Both the position numbers and the translations under genes were made by a program. The notes beneath the pieces were generated by a model. It was given only the letters and a program-made list of their open reading frames with translations. It did no database searches and was not told where the DNA came from. This document shows positions 63,496 through 64,000 of a stretch of 64,000 bases of DNA, piece by piece. The stretch is from Gimesia chilikensis (GTDB taxonomy: Bacteria > Planctomycetota > Planctomycetia > Planctomycetales > Planctomycetaceae): the NCBI RefSeq assembly GCF_008329715.1, contig NZ_VTSR01000006.1:124001-188000 (forward strand), in the 5' to 3' direction. The stretch's first letter is position 1. The number at the start of each line of letters is the position of its first letter.

Positions 63496-64000
63496 TCAGG
63501 CCTCCAGAAATCGATAGGCAGAAACGGCGCGGCGGATGCACGTCACAACCGCTCCCAGGATGATCACGATCAAAGCGATCAATAAGCAGTAATCCGTGTG
63601 CCAGACCAGCGTTTCAATAGCGGTCAACACACAGGCGATCGTCAGTACGGCCATGCGATGCTGCTTGGCCATGGGGCCTTTGAAGTCGACGGGCGCCCCG
63701 ATGCTGGCACTCAGCGTACGGATGTAAGCCGTCATCACCGCCAGCAAACCTGCACACCAACCCAGTTCGGCACCGTAGGCGACCATATGCACGGCATAAC
63801 CGGCTGAAACCAGGATCAGCGGGTCGGCGATCCGGTCCGGAATATCGTTGAACAGTTCGCCCGAGTTCGTTTTCTTACCCCCCTCAACGGCGACCATCCC
63901 ATCGAAGAGGTTACACAGCAGTCGGCACTGGATCATCAATCCCGCCAGAATCAACAGCCACCAGTGTGCATATAATGCAAAGCAGATAAAACTGGCTGCC
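63496..64000 (-). CDS. CDP-alcohol phosphatidyltransferase family protein (partial)
   Basis: The frame is open to the window edge, so the N-terminus is missing; 167 residues are visible. The family active site should read DGxxARx8Gx3Dx3D. Here it is NLFDGMVAVEGGKKTNSGEL then FNDIPDRIAD: the Arg is Val, and the third Asp is Asn (FND). This 'NDxPDR' form is known to me from a CDP-alcohol transferase branch encoded beside cdsA-like and acyltransferase genes. It should transfer phosphatidyl from CDP-DAG to an alcohol. Several membrane helices follow (VLTIACVLTAIETLVW, LLIALIVIILGAVVTCI). It is the first visible gene of the operon. Confidence 0.85.
   Translation of the reverse strand, partial: AASFICFALYAHWWLLILAGLMIQCRLLCNLFDGMVAVEGGKKTNSGELFNDIPDRIADPLILVSAGYAVHMVAYGAELGWCAGLLAVMTAYIRTLSASIGAPVDFKGPMAKQHRMAVLTIACVLTAIETLVWHTDYCLLIALIVIILGAVVTCIRRAVSAYRFLEA

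Noticed and set aside
1-64000. CRISPR array, transposase or prophage
   Set aside because: No regularly spaced direct repeats, no transposase motifs and no phage structural genes were seen on reading.

Overview
The window looks like chromosomal DNA from a planctomycete, most likely a Gimesia-like member of the Planctomycetaceae. This is inferred from gene content: two DUF1501 (Tat-exported) proteins, a formylglycine-type sulfatase, a PQQ-like beta-propeller protein, a Minf_1886-type protein that I know only from Planctomycetes and Verrucomicrobia, a long DUF11/CARDB-repeat secreted protein, and aminoacyl-tRNA synthetases with lineage-type insertions. The DNA is moderately GC-rich with dense, mostly short operons on both strands. 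I see no prophage, transposase or CRISPR array. Two tRNA genes (Val-GAC and Gln-UUG) are present.

Layout. 1-3.6 kb: start of a TolC-like lipoprotein, tRNA-Val, thrS with a good promoter, and an intergenic stretch with three related palindromic repeats. 3.6-9.5 kb: a GSAM-like aminotransferase, a Mug-type uracil-DNA glycosylase and several uncharacterised envelope proteins. 9.5-16.1 kb: an AT-rich orphan gene, a glycosyltransferase, L-2-hydroxyglutarate oxidase, an M20 dipeptidase, a DUF1501 protein and FolK with an unusual C-terminal extension. 16.2-23.7 kb: a Flp pilin, infA, rnhA, recG, an LptF/G permease, a DksA/TraR zinc-finger protein and an HtrA protease.

23.8-36.5 kb: the secreted DUF11 protein, then a tight cluster of a LipB-like protein, lipA, a lipoyl-domain-like protein and holB, then ricT, a Minf_1886 protein, a membrane pyrophosphatase, rsfS and argS. 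36.6-50.9 kb: tRNA-Gln, a TPR protein carrying two RNA-polymerase alpha-CTD-like domains, a run of minus-strand genes from glmU and prs to aroA and rsmB, an outer-membrane barrel, a small conserved-looking protein, gpsA, a PQQ-propeller protein and a second DUF1501 protein. 51-57.2 kb: a heavy-metal RND efflux operon (His-rich lipoprotein, adaptor, pump, His-rich lipoprotein) with a recognisable promoter and an operator-like dyad. 57.5-64 kb: a 2-hydroxyacid dehydrogenase, a coiled-coil protein with exact 46-residue repeats, a sulfatase and a phospholipid-synthesis operon (CDP-alcohol phosphatidyltransferase, CdsA, PlsC-like) cut by the window end.

The most unusual region is 26.45-28.37 kb. 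The LipB-like protein next to an intact lipA lacks the catalytic Lys and Cys of LipB. The abutting lipoyl-domain-like protein has Pro-Gly-Val where the lipoylated Asp-Lys-Ala should be. Together they suggest a non-canonical lipoate-related module. The second most unusual item is the TPR protein with tandem alpha-CTD domains at 36.8-38.2 kb.
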